Made by a program: the position numbers and the translations under genes. Positions 1 through 6,710 of a stretch of 64,000 nt of DNA are shown one piece after another (position 1 is the stretch's first letter; each line of letters begins with the position of its first letter). The stretch comes from an uncultured Dehalococcoidia bacterium (GTDB taxonomy: Bacteria > Chloroflexota > Dehalococcoidia > Lucifugimonadales > UBA3495): NCBI GenBank assembly GCA_951812535.1, contig CATOSK010000003.1, positions 159,001 to 223,000 of the forward strand, given 5' to 3'. Under the pieces are notes generated by a model. The model was not told the DNA's origin. It made no database searches and saw only the letters and a program-made list of their open reading frames with translations.

Positions 1-353
1 TCTCCAGATGCGATCCTGGGAAGCCAGTCCCGCTTCTGTTGCTCCGTCCCGCCTTCCCTGATTGCGAGGGCTGCCAGCACGCCGGAGCTCAGGTGAGGAC
101 CGGGAACCGGGCCGCGCCCCAGTTCCTCGAAAAGGACACCAGCATCAGTGAACGAACCATCCTCTCCCCCGTACTCCTGGGGGATCAGGATACCCAGCCA
201 CCCGGTGCCGGCCAGGCGTTGCCAGATCTCCAGCGGGGTGGTTTCATCCGGGGATGCGATTTGAAGCAGGGTTTCCTTGGGGCATTCCTGCTGGACGAAA
301 CGGCGGGCGGCCGCTTTCAGCATTTCCTGTTCAGGAGTCAGTGCAAGATCCAT
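1..353 (-). CDS. Acyl-CoA dehydrogenase, N-terminal part (cut by window edge)
   Basis: Reading the minus strand from an ATG at 353 gives an open frame to the window edge. It begins MDLALTPEQEMLKAAARRFV and continues through WLGILIPQEYGGEDG and FEELGRGPVPGP. This is the helical N-terminal domain of acyl-CoA dehydrogenases, which oxidise acyl-CoA thioesters at C2-C3 using FAD. About 117 residues are present of an expected 370-400; the FAD-binding middle and the C-terminal domain lie outside. It starts 45 bases after the stop of a second acyl-CoA dehydrogenase on the same strand, so the two are probably co-transcribed. Such adjacent pairs often form alpha2beta2 heterotetramers acting on steroid or branched acyl-CoAs, which is an inference here. 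The substrate cannot be told from this fragment. Confidence 0.9.
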   Translation of the reverse strand, partial: MDLALTPEQEMLKAAARRFVQQECPKETLLQIASPDETTPLEIWQRLAGTGWLGILIPQEYGGEDGSFTDAGVLFEELGRGPVPGPHLSSGVLAALAIREGGTEQQKRDWLPRIASG

Positions 354-398
354 GTCACTCCAGTGGCAACGGCATTTTGACGGACCCGGCCGGGTTGG

Positions 399-1631
399 TC
401 AGGACAGCGCACCGGCCCGTTCCCTGACTTCGCGCCCGATCCCGATGCGGCGGGCCATGATTACCTTCTGGATATCGGTGGTGCCGCCGGGGTGGATGGC
501 GACGATGCCCGCCCGGGCGTGGGCTTCCATGTGCCCTTCCACGGCGCCCAACTCATCATCGAAGGTCAGGCCGGACGGCCCAAGGATGTCCAGCATCGCA
601 CCCGCCATCCGCAGACCCGCGGTCTTCCGCAGGTAGGAGGCCTGGGGGCCTTCGTAGGTTATGTCGGCCCCGCTGTGCCGCATCCAGTAGTTGCGGAGGT
701 TCAGCAGCCGGACAATCTCCGCCTCGATGTAGACGTCGATAAGACGGTCCCGCACGTCCGGGTCCTTGGTCATCGGCTCACCCCGGCGGGTGCTGGTGCG
801 GCAGTGTTCGAACAGCCGGTCCACCAGCCAGTTCCTTGCGATCCGCCCTCCGGTGCCGTGCTCCAGCTCCAGGTGGGTCGTGGCGACTTTCCAGCCCTGG
901 TTTTCTCCCCCAATGAGGTTGAAGGCCGGGACGCGCACGTTGTCGAAGAACACCGTGTTCTTGATCCCGGAGCCCGCCCCGGACTCTCCCCCCGAGATGA
1001 GCAGGTCCATGGGCTGCACGGTGATGCCGGGCAGGTCGGCGGGGATCATGAACCAGCCGAGGTTTTCGTGGCGCCCGGCCTCCGGGTCCGTCACGGTGAT
1101 GGTCCACATGTAATCGCATCCCAGGCCGCTGCCCACGAATATCTTCTGGCCGTTGATCACGTACTCGTCACCGTCCAGGATGGCCTGGGTCTTGACGTTG
1201 GCCAAGTCGGACCCGGCCTCGGGTTCGGAGAGCAGCTGCCAGGTCCGCACCGCGCCGGTGAAGATCTGGGGGAGGAAAAATTCCTTCTGCTCCTGGGTGC
1301 CCCAAACCATGATCGACGCGCCGCCCAGCCGGCCGCCGGAATCGTAGTACGGGGGGATGGTCAACCCGTAAGCGTCGATCTCTTCCTCGATGACCACCGA
1401 GTGGTCCACGTCCAGCCCACCCCCGCCGAACTCCGCCGGAGCGGTGGGCCAGAGCCAGCCCCTGGCCCCCAGCTTGCGGCCCAGGTCACGCCGCATTTGA
1501 TACTGCTCCCAGGTCAGGTCGGCCGGGTCGGCGGGGTGAACAATGTCCTGGGGAACGTTCCGCTCCAGCCACTCCCTGACTTCCCGCCGGAACTGTTCCT
1601 GCTCGGGGGTGTAGCGTGGTTCAAAGTCCAT
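399..1631 (-). CDS. Acyl-CoA dehydrogenase
   Basis: This 410-residue protein is a full-length acyl-CoA dehydrogenase. The N-terminal helical domain (about 1-125) contains GWLWPTAPAEFGGGGLD. The middle beta domain has the FAD/substrate segment LLSEPEAGSDLANVKTQA followed by YVINGQKIFVGSG. The C-terminal helical domain includes the RIARNWLVDRL region and ends with HPGGTTDIQKVIMARRIG. Where many family members have the YxGTxxIQ stretch, this one has GGTTDIQ. It lies 12 bases downstream of the small HicB-like gene and 45 bases upstream of a second acyl-CoA dehydrogenase, so these three look like one minus-strand transcript. A heteromeric enzyme with the neighbouring subunit is plausible. The physiological acyl-CoA is unknown. 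Confidence 0.93.
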   Translation of the reverse strand: MDFEPRYTPEQEQFRREVREWLERNVPQDIVHPADPADLTWEQYQMRRDLGRKLGARGWLWPTAPAEFGGGGLDVDHSVVIEEEIDAYGLTIPPYYDSGGRLGGASIMVWGTQEQKEFFLPQIFTGAVRTWQLLSEPEAGSDLANVKTQAILDGDEYVINGQKIFVGSGLGCDYMWTITVTDPEAGRHENLGWFMIPADLPGITVQPMDLLISGGESGAGSGIKNTVFFDNVRVPAFNLIGGENQGWKVATTHLELEHGTGGRIARNWLVDRLFEHCRTSTRRGEPMTKDPDVRDRLIDVYIEAEIVRLLNLRNYWMRHSGADITYEGPQASYLRKTAGLRMAGAMLDILGPSGLTFDDELGAVEGHMEAHARAGIVAIHPGGTTDIQKVIMARRIGIGREVRERAGALS

Positions 1632-1643
1632 GATTCCTCCGGG

Positions 1644-1886
1644 TTAGCCGGTGTTTGGGAGATGGCACTCGTAGACCAATACGAGTGAAGGATTCGGCAC
1701 TAGACCGAACTCGGTTGGGTCTTCGTCTTCCAAGTACAGCTCCACGGCTTCGTGCAAATTGGCGGGGATTCTCTCGAAAGTGAACCCGTCCGTGACCGCA
1801 GCGATCTCCCGACATGAGGCCACGTACCAGCTTTCGCTTTTGGTGATGTCAACGGTGATAGCTGTCATCAAACCCTCGTCAGGCAT
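1644..1886 (-). CDS. HicB-like small protein
   Basis: This 80-residue protein contains ITVDITKSESWYVASCREI followed by a helix with NLHEAVELYLEDE. That is the HicB / DUF1902 partial RNase H-like fold, in which SWYVASC matches the usual WYVAxCPEL segment. Classical HicB antitoxins pair with a HicA toxin and often carry a C-terminal DNA-binding domain. Here there is neither a HicA-like ORF nor a C-terminal DNA-binding segment, so a solitary regulatory or orphan protein is more likely than a working toxin-antitoxin module. Two starts are possible: ATG at 1886 behind GGAGACGGGG, or ATG at 1868 (MTAITVD), which matches the family start better. It is immediately upstream of the acyl-CoA dehydrogenase pair. 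Confidence 0.6.
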   Translation of the reverse strand: MPDEGLMTAITVDITKSESWYVASCREIAAVTDGFTFERIPANLHEAVELYLEDEDPTEFGLVPNPSLVLVYECHLPNTG

Positions 1887-1957
1887 TCCCCGTCTCCCAT
1901 GCGGAGCGACCTTCGACAGTCCACAAACACTGCTTCACCACCTATTCAAGCCCATCT

Positions 1958-3517
1958 TTACTGCGACCGCAGCGCTCTGCCCGGAAGTGCCCCGGTGTGG
2001 ACGCCATTATCCACGACAACCTGCCCGTTGACTATCACGTAGCCGATGCCGACGGGGTATTGGCGGGGGTCGTCAAAGGTGGCGGTGGCTTCCACCCGGT
2101 CCGGGTCGAACACCACGATGTCGGCCTTCATCCCGTCCCGGAGGATGCCCCGGTCCTTCAAGCCGAGACGCTGGGCGGGCAGGGCGGTCATCTTGCGTAC
2201 CCCGTCTTCCAACCGCAGCAGCCCCTCCTCCCGGCAGAACTGGCCGAGGACGTAGGGAAAGGTGCCGTAGCTGCGGGGATTGGGGTGTCCGCCGGTGAGC
2301 AGCCCGTCGGACCCGACCATCTGGGCCGGATGGCGCAGGATGGTCCGGATGTTGTCCGGGTTGCCGGTGCGGGCGACAAACGCGACCTCCAGGTTCTCTT
2401 CGATGAGCAAGTCGCAGATGGCGTCCACCATGGTGCCGCCCCGGAATTGGTGGAGATCGGTGAGGGAGCGGCCCTCCCATTCCTTGTTGGCTTCGGATTT
2501 GACGTGGCTGAAGATATAGTGCTCCAGGGTCATCCCCCATTGGGGGGTTACCGACTCCCCGATTTCTCCCCGCACGTTCCGGTCCTGAATTCTCCGCAGC
2601 AACGCCGCCGGCCCGCCGGAATGGACCCAGTAGGGCAGCAATGAGTGGAGCAGGGTACTGGCAGCGGGATAGGGATACTGGTCGAAGGTTACGTCGATGC
2701 CTTCGCTCCGGCCTTCGTCAACCAGCGCGGTCATTCTTTCGCCCATCCCGTCCACCGGACTGTGGTAATGGGAAATGTGGACCGGCACTCCAGTCTTGCG
2801 CCCGACGGTCAACGCTTCCCGGAAAGGATCCAGCAGGCCATCCCCCAGGGTATAGCGGGCGTGGGTCATGTAAAATCCGCCGTGATCGGCTATTGCTTCG
2901 GCCACGGCCACCAACTCGTCGGTGTCGCTGTATGCGCCGGGGGGATAGGTGAGGCCCGTCGCGAATCCGAAAGCGCCGTCCCGCATCCCCTCACGGGCAA
3001 GTTCCTGCATCCGGCGGATCTCGGCCCCCGTGGGTTGACGGTCGTCCCACCCCATGGCCTCAACGCGGATAGCAGCGTGGGGCACGAAGTACACCACGTT
3101 GCAGGAAGCCCGCCCGTCGAACAGGTCCAGGAATTCTTTGACGCTCCCCCACCGCACCTCCGGCGGGGGGTCCCCGTTCACCGCCGCCAGGTAATGGAAC
3201 AAAGCTTCCTGGTTGGCGGGAGAAGCCGGAGCGTACGACAGTCCATCCATACCCAGGGCTTCCGTGGTGACGCCCTGCCGCACCTTGGCCTCGTGGCTGG
3301 GTTCGCTCAAGAGAATCAGGTCCGAATGAGAATGCATATCGATGAATCCCGGACAGACCACGCACCCTGAGGCGTCGATAGACCTGGCGGCATCTACGGA
3401 TGAAACATCACCGCGCAGAATTCTAATGGTCTCCCCATCCACGGCCACACCGGCGCGAAACCAGGTTTCGCCGGTCCCGTCGATTACCCGTCCGTTCTTG
3501 ATCAGCAGGTCCACCAT
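1958..3517 (-). CDS. D-aminoacylase / N-acyl-D-amino-acid deacylase family amidohydrolase
   Basis: The ATG at 3517 is chosen because GGAAGGAAG sits six bases upstream; an earlier in-frame start lacks a comparable site. The 519-residue product is a metal-dependent amidohydrolase. The N-terminal beta domain (LLIKNGRVIDGTGE) leads to CPGFIDMHSHSD with metal ligands His62 and His64, followed by VRQGVTTEALGMDG. The barrel includes GFYMTHARY and VPVHISHYHSP, and the late aspartate lies in MVGSDGLLTGGHPNPR. The C terminus has the usual DIVVFDPDRV return strand. Family members hydrolyse N-acyl-D-amino acids, cyclic amides or similar amide bonds. Exact substrate is not predictable. The gene appears monocistronic and is divergent from the panD unit. 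Confidence 0.88.
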   Translation of the reverse strand: MVDLLIKNGRVIDGTGETWFRAGVAVDGETIRILRGDVSSVDAARSIDASGCVVCPGFIDMHSHSDLILLSEPSHEAKVRQGVTTEALGMDGLSYAPASPANQEALFHYLAAVNGDPPPEVRWGSVKEFLDLFDGRASCNVVYFVPHAAIRVEAMGWDDRQPTGAEIRRMQELAREGMRDGAFGFATGLTYPPGAYSDTDELVAVAEAIADHGGFYMTHARYTLGDGLLDPFREALTVGRKTGVPVHISHYHSPVDGMGERMTALVDEGRSEGIDVTFDQYPYPAASTLLHSLLPYWVHSGGPAALLRRIQDRNVRGEIGESVTPQWGMTLEHYIFSHVKSEANKEWEGRSLTDLHQFRGGTMVDAICDLLIEENLEVAFVARTGNPDNIRTILRHPAQMVGSDGLLTGGHPNPRSYGTFPYVLGQFCREEGLLRLEDGVRKMTALPAQRLGLKDRGILRDGMKADIVVFDPDRVEATATFDDPRQYPVGIGYVIVNGQVVVDNGVHTGALPGRALRSQ

Positions 3518-3698
3518 GCTCTTCCTTCCCATATATCTGCTTCCCAAGGCCCGCAAGCCGCCTTGCCCAGCCCAGACCATGATACATGACCGTTATGCTG
3601 AGGCAACCTGCCCCTGAGCATTACGGAATTCGCACAGAAATATCGAGAACACACCACATAACCATTGTCAATAGTTTTTTGGCCCTGTTTTCGTCCAT

Positions 3699-3727
3699 TT
3701 GACATCATCGGGGAATCCCGCTAGTAT
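3699..3727 (+). promoter_or_regulatory. Sigma70-type promoter of the panD-methyltransferase unit
   Basis: A perfect -35 hexamer TTGACA (3699-3704) is followed after 17 bases by TAGTAT (3722-3727). Transcription would start near 3735, leaving a leader of about 530 bases before panD. The element shares the CATTTGACA context seen at several other promoters in this window. The interval 3518-3698 upstream holds no recognisable gene. Confidence 0.75.
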
Positions 3728-3934
3728 CGGGGTGCCTCGGCTGGGCGTGTTTCCGTGCAGGCTGGAAAGCTGCCGGACGATTCGCCTGAAGAGAGGTGAA
3801 AACTGAAGAGTTTGTCAGGTAATCGACTGACTCGGGCATGGCTTTTCGGCCGCCGCGCCGGCGATATGGTCGGGGCTCAAGGCAAACAACGCCTGTTCCC
3901 AACCTCGTCCGGCGTGTTGAGAGGAGGAAGCTAG

Positions 3935-4093
3935 ATGACGAAATCCGGAACCAAGGGTTCCTATTGGGACCCCCATTGTTACGAGCGGGGACATTATCCC
4001 GCCGACGCCTCGTCTGATACCTCAGTGGTCCCAACCCCCTCCGAATCCCTCTTCCGCGGCCGCCTCGGCCACTCCCTCCCCTGCGAGCCCTAG
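3935..4093 (+). CDS. Small ORF of 52 codons in the panD leader
   Basis: An ATG at 3935 follows the strong site GAGAGGAGG with suitable spacing and opens a 52-codon frame ending in TAG at 4091-4093. The peptide begins MTKSGTKGSYWDPHCYERGH and ends GHSLPCEP. I do not recognise it. It is rich in Ser, Pro, Tyr and His and has two Cys, with no hydrophobic segment or signal peptide. It lies inside the long leader of the panD-methyltransferase unit, 170 bases before panD and about 100 bases before a terminator-like hairpin. It could therefore be a regulatory leader peptide, a small protein of the pathway, or less likely a modified-peptide precursor. The ribosome binding site is the main support. Confidence 0.5.
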   Translation: MTKSGTKGSYWDPHCYERGHYPADASSDTSVVPTPSESLFRGRLGHSLPCEP

Positions 4094-4196
4094 CTTTTCT
4101 TCGCGAAAATCTCCGGTTAACGGGCTTCCGCGTCCTGATTGTATCGGTGCATCCTCCCCGGCGACCCATGCCGGGTGTCCGCTCCTATCCTTTCCC

Positions 4197-4228
4197 AGCG
4201 ACGCTCCGGGCCCGGAGGGACGCTTTTT
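4197..4228 (+). terminator. Intrinsic terminator / attenuator in the panD leader
   Basis: An interrupted GC-rich hairpin (AGCG and CTCCGG pairing with CCGGAG and CGCT, spanning 4197-4224) is followed directly by a run of five T (4224-4228). It stands only 36 bases before the panD start and after a 460-base transcribed leader, which is the layout of a transcriptional attenuator. A second stable hairpin, CCCGGC/GCCGGG at 4157-4175, lies just upstream and could take part in alternative folding. The ligand or trigger is unknown. Confidence 0.55.
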
Positions 4229-4263
4229 GCCCGGCAAACATTCTCTAGGAGGAAAACCACAGC

Positions 4264-4638
4264 ATGCGCGAACTTATGAGGTCCAAGATCCACCGAGCCA
4301 CCGTAACCGACTGCCGCGAGGACTACATCGGCAGCATCGTCATTGACGAGAACCTTTTGGACATGGTGGATATTTGGAACCACGAGAAGGTCTTGATCTG
4401 CGACATCGACAACGGCAGCCGCTTCGAGACCTATGTGATCCCAGGCCCCCGCGGCAAGGGAGACATATCCATTCAAGGCGCCGCGGCCAAGCTCAGCGGC
4501 CCCGGCCACAAGGTCATCATCATGGCCTTTGAAACAACGGACGTCCCCGTGCAGCCGCAGTCAATCCTGGTCACCGAGGAAAATCAGTTGGACTACTTCC
4601 TGGAGGGGGCTCCCCGCCATGCAGCATCGGTACGCTGA
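4264..4638 (+). CDS. panD: Aspartate 1-decarboxylase (PanD-like)
   Basis: The 124-residue product matches pyruvoyl-dependent aspartate decarboxylase, which makes beta-alanine from aspartate. It starts MRELMRSKIHRATVTD. Gly23-Ser24 in DYIGSIVID is the self-processing site that generates the pyruvoyl group on Ser24. The motifs DIDNGSRFETYVI and GAAAKLSGPGHKVIIMAF are also typical. Length is normal. TAGGAGG precedes the ATG. No panB or panC gene is near. Instead the stop codon overlaps the start of a methyltransferase by 20 bases and a second methyltransferase follows, so the beta-alanine may serve as a methylation substrate rather than for pantothenate. That use is inference; the decarboxylase assignment is firm. 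Confidence 0.9.
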   Translation: MRELMRSKIHRATVTDCREDYIGSIVIDENLLDMVDIWNHEKVLICDIDNGSRFETYVIPGPRGKGDISIQGAAAKLSGPGHKVIIMAFETTDVPVQPQSILVTEENQLDYFLEGAPRHAASVR

Positions 4639-5437
4639 GTCAGAAACAGAGGCCTACTACGATCACGAGGACGCGGTATACCGCGCCCTGTGGGACAAGG
4701 AAGGCACCGTCCACTGGGGCTTGTTCGATGAGTCCACCGGGCGGGAGTTCATGGCCGCCTGCCGGAACCTCAACCGGTTCATGAGCGAACATGGGGGCAT
4801 TACGTCCAACAGCAAACTGCTGGACGTAGGCTGCGGAAGCGGCACCACGGCTCTCTGGATCAGCAGGGAGTTGGGGTGCCGGGTATCCGGCCTCGACCTG
4901 AGCGGCGTCCGCATCGACAACGCCAGGAAATCCTTGACCGCAGAGTCAGCCGACGTGCAGGGGAGGACCGATTTCCACAAGGGTTCGGCCACCGACCTGC
5001 CCTTCGCCGAAAACACCTTCAGCCACGCCTGGAGCCAGGCGACCATCTACCATGTGCCCGACAAGGAATCGGTCCTGCACGAAGTGTACCGGGTGCTCGA
5101 GCCGGGCGGCACCTTCGTGTTCGACGACCTGATCAAGCCCCGCCCCGACATCAGCGAGGCCGCCCGGAAGTTCGTTTACGAACGTCTCCTTTACGATACG
5201 GATTTTTCCTTCCAGTCTTACCAGGAGTCGCTGCGAACTGCGGGGTTTGAAATCATCGAGGCCCACGACCTCTCCGACCATCTCAAGACCAGCTACGAGT
5301 GCCTTTCCGAGTTGGCTTCCGCAGGGGATGCCGAGCACAGGGAAAGGTTCCAGTATCTGACCGAAGCATACCGGGAGACGGCCCTGGCTGTGACCCGCCA
5401 GGAGGTTGGGTGGGCCATGTTCGTCTGCCGGAAGTAG
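4619..5437 (+). CDS. Class I SAM-dependent methyltransferase 1 of the panD unit
   Basis: The 272-residue protein is a Rossmann-fold methyltransferase. Motif I is LLDVGCGSGTTALWIS, the acidic end of strand 2 is in VSGLDLSGVRIDNARK, and a post-motif segment reads YHVPDKESVLHEVYRVLEPG. The N-terminal part (AYYDHEDAVYRALWDKEGTVHWG) and the overall plan resemble glycine/sarcosine/dimethylglycine and small-amine N-methyltransferases. The ATG at 4619 lies inside the end of panD with GGAGGGGG upstream, so translation is probably coupled. The next methyltransferase begins 20 bases after its stop. I infer that it N-methylates the PanD product or a derivative; methylation of another small metabolite is equally compatible with the fold. 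Confidence 0.8.
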   Translation: MQHRYAESETEAYYDHEDAVYRALWDKEGTVHWGLFDESTGREFMAACRNLNRFMSEHGGITSNSKLLDVGCGSGTTALWISRELGCRVSGLDLSGVRIDNARKSLTAESADVQGRTDFHKGSATDLPFAENTFSHAWSQATIYHVPDKESVLHEVYRVLEPGGTFVFDDLIKPRPDISEAARKFVYERLLYDTDFSFQSYQESLRTAGFEIIEAHDLSDHLKTSYECLSELASAGDAEHRERFQYLTEAYRETALAVTRQEVGWAMFVCRK

Positions 5438-5456
5438 GCGGACGGGAGGCTGGATA

Positions 5457-6092
5457 ATGACAAGCATGGAACCCCACAACCGCGTCCGCTGGGTATATTC
5501 GTCCAACAGCGACCAGGAATTGGAAGAACGGTACGACCAGTGGGCCCAGGAATACGACCGGGACCTGGACGTCGAGTTCGGGTGGATTTCACCCAGAATG
5601 GCCTCGGAATTCCTCGCCAAGCATTGCAGCCCGTCCGGTCTGGTCCTTGACGCCGGCGCCGGGACCGGTCTGGTGGGGGAGATACTGGCCGCAAAGGGAT
5701 TTGACAACCTGGTGGCTATGGACCTGTCCCAGGGAATGCTCGACGAAGCGGCCAAGAAGGGAGTCTACAAAGAGTTCCACAAGATGGCGCTCGGCCAGAA
5801 TCTGGAATACGGCGACGACCATTTCGACGCGGTCATCGTTGTTGGCGTTTTCACCGCCGGCCATGCCCCGGCCAGCTCTCTCGACGAGCTGGTCCGAATC
5901 ACCAAGCCGGGTGGGCACATTGCCTTCACCATTAGGAACGAAACCTACGAGGAAAACGGCTTCAGGGAACGGCAGGAGGGGTTGGCCGCCCAGAACAAGT
6001 GGAAGGTGGCAGAGGTATCCGACGAATACCAGCCGCTGCCGAAGGGAGAGCCCGAGGTGATCCACCGTGTGTGGGTCTACGAAGTAGTCTAG
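5457..6092 (+). CDS. Class I SAM-dependent methyltransferase 2 of the panD unit
   Basis: The 211-residue protein contains RYDQWAQEYDRDLD near its start, then motif I LVLDAGAGTGLVGEILAAKG, NLVAMDLSQGMLDEA and LVRITKPGGHIAFTIRNE. This plan is that of WBSCR27/METTL27-like and related small-molecule methyltransferases. The ATG at 5457 follows GGGAGG at ideal distance. It is the last gene of the panD transcript: a strong terminator stands 18 bases after the stop. Two different methyltransferases after a decarboxylase would allow stepwise N-methylation, as in the GSMT/SDMT pair that makes glycine betaine. The actual acceptor is not shown by the sequence. Confidence 0.8.
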   Translation: MTSMEPHNRVRWVYSSNSDQELEERYDQWAQEYDRDLDVEFGWISPRMASEFLAKHCSPSGLVLDAGAGTGLVGEILAAKGFDNLVAMDLSQGMLDEAAKKGVYKEFHKMALGQNLEYGDDHFDAVIVVGVFTAGHAPASSLDELVRITKPGGHIAFTIRNETYEENGFRERQEGLAAQNKWKVAEVSDEYQPLPKGEPEVIHRVWVYEVV

Positions 6093-6109
6093 AACTTCAA
6101 CAAACGACC

Positions 6110-6153
6110 AAAAGCCCCTCCCGCCTGGGTGCGGGAGGGGCTTTTGTTATTTT
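6110..6153 (+). terminator. Intrinsic terminator after the panD unit
   Basis: A near-perfect hairpin with AAAAGCCCCTCCCGC pairing with GCGGGAGGGGCTTTT (6110-6145) is followed by a T-rich tail. The A and T ends make it work in both directions, which suits its position between the panD unit and the convergent minus-strand gene at 6206. Confidence 0.9.
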
Positions 6154-6205
6154 CCGTCTTTTTGCTGTCCGGGGAACGTAAGGCTGGGGGACTCAGGGCG
6201 CCGGG

Positions 6206-6616
6206 TTACTCCCTCGTCTCCAGCGGAAGTCCTCTTTTTTCGACTTCCTCCAGGCACCCGGGACAGCGCAGCGCAGGGTCATGCCCTACCGCCGACCAGA
6301 TGTTGTCGGTCATCAGACCGCACAGGAACAGCGCCTCGATTTCCTCGACGCCAAGCCCGTCCACATAGTGGACTTCCCCCTCCCTGGCCCTGGTCGGCCA
6401 CCACCAAGGGGTTACCTGCTGGGCTATGCTGTGGACACGGTCCTTGAAATCGTCTTCCCATTCCCCTTCCGGCAGCTCAACCAGCCATTGGTTGCCGCCG
6501 TGGGGAGCCTGCTCCCTCCGGGAAGGCAGCCGGCCATCCCGGGCATACCGCCTCACGACATCCTGGGAAACATTGAGGATGCGGGAAGCCTCGATGATTG
6601 TTACCCACTCCGCCAT
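6206..6616 (-). CDS. Helix-turn-helix (MerR/excisionase-like) DNA-binding protein
   Basis: The ATG at 6616 follows GGAGG eight bases upstream; a longer in-frame start at 6652 lacks this. The 136-residue protein opens with WVTIIEASRILNVSQDVVRRYARDGRLPSRRE, a winged-helix domain of the MerR/excisionase type, then a tryptophan-rich middle. The C-terminal part carries DPALRCPGCLEEVEKRGLPL, with a CPGC pair that might bind a metal although only these two cysteines are close together. It ends convergently with the panD unit and lies downstream of the lone ilvB, separated by about 94 bases. No target can be named. It is probably a stand-alone regulator. Confidence 0.7.
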   Translation of the reverse strand: MAEWVTIIEASRILNVSQDVVRRYARDGRLPSRREQAPHGGNQWLVELPEGEWEDDFKDRVHSIAQQVTPWWWPTRAREGEVHYVDGLGVEEIEALFLCGLMTDNIWSAVGHDPALRCPGCLEEVEKRGLPLETRE

Positions 6617-6710
6617 TCCTTGCCTCCGTGGAGTGTTCTTGCCGGGGGTCACGTGCGGCAGGCCAATGCCGGCCGGTCCGGCACGTGCGGGGTAATTCTA
6701 GACCAAAGGG

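Noticed and set aside
492..1688. 398-codon plus-strand ORF opposite the acyl-CoA dehydrogenase
   Set aside because: It is a high-GC shadow of the minus-strand gene and has no recognisable domains.
1644..1886. Type II HicAB toxin-antitoxin system
   Set aside because: No HicA-like ORF lies beside the HicB-like gene, so a functional module is not supported.
3735..4263. Known riboswitch (SAM, glycine or c-di-AMP) in the panD leader
   Set aside because: None of the conserved core sequences of these classes could be recognised by reading the leader.
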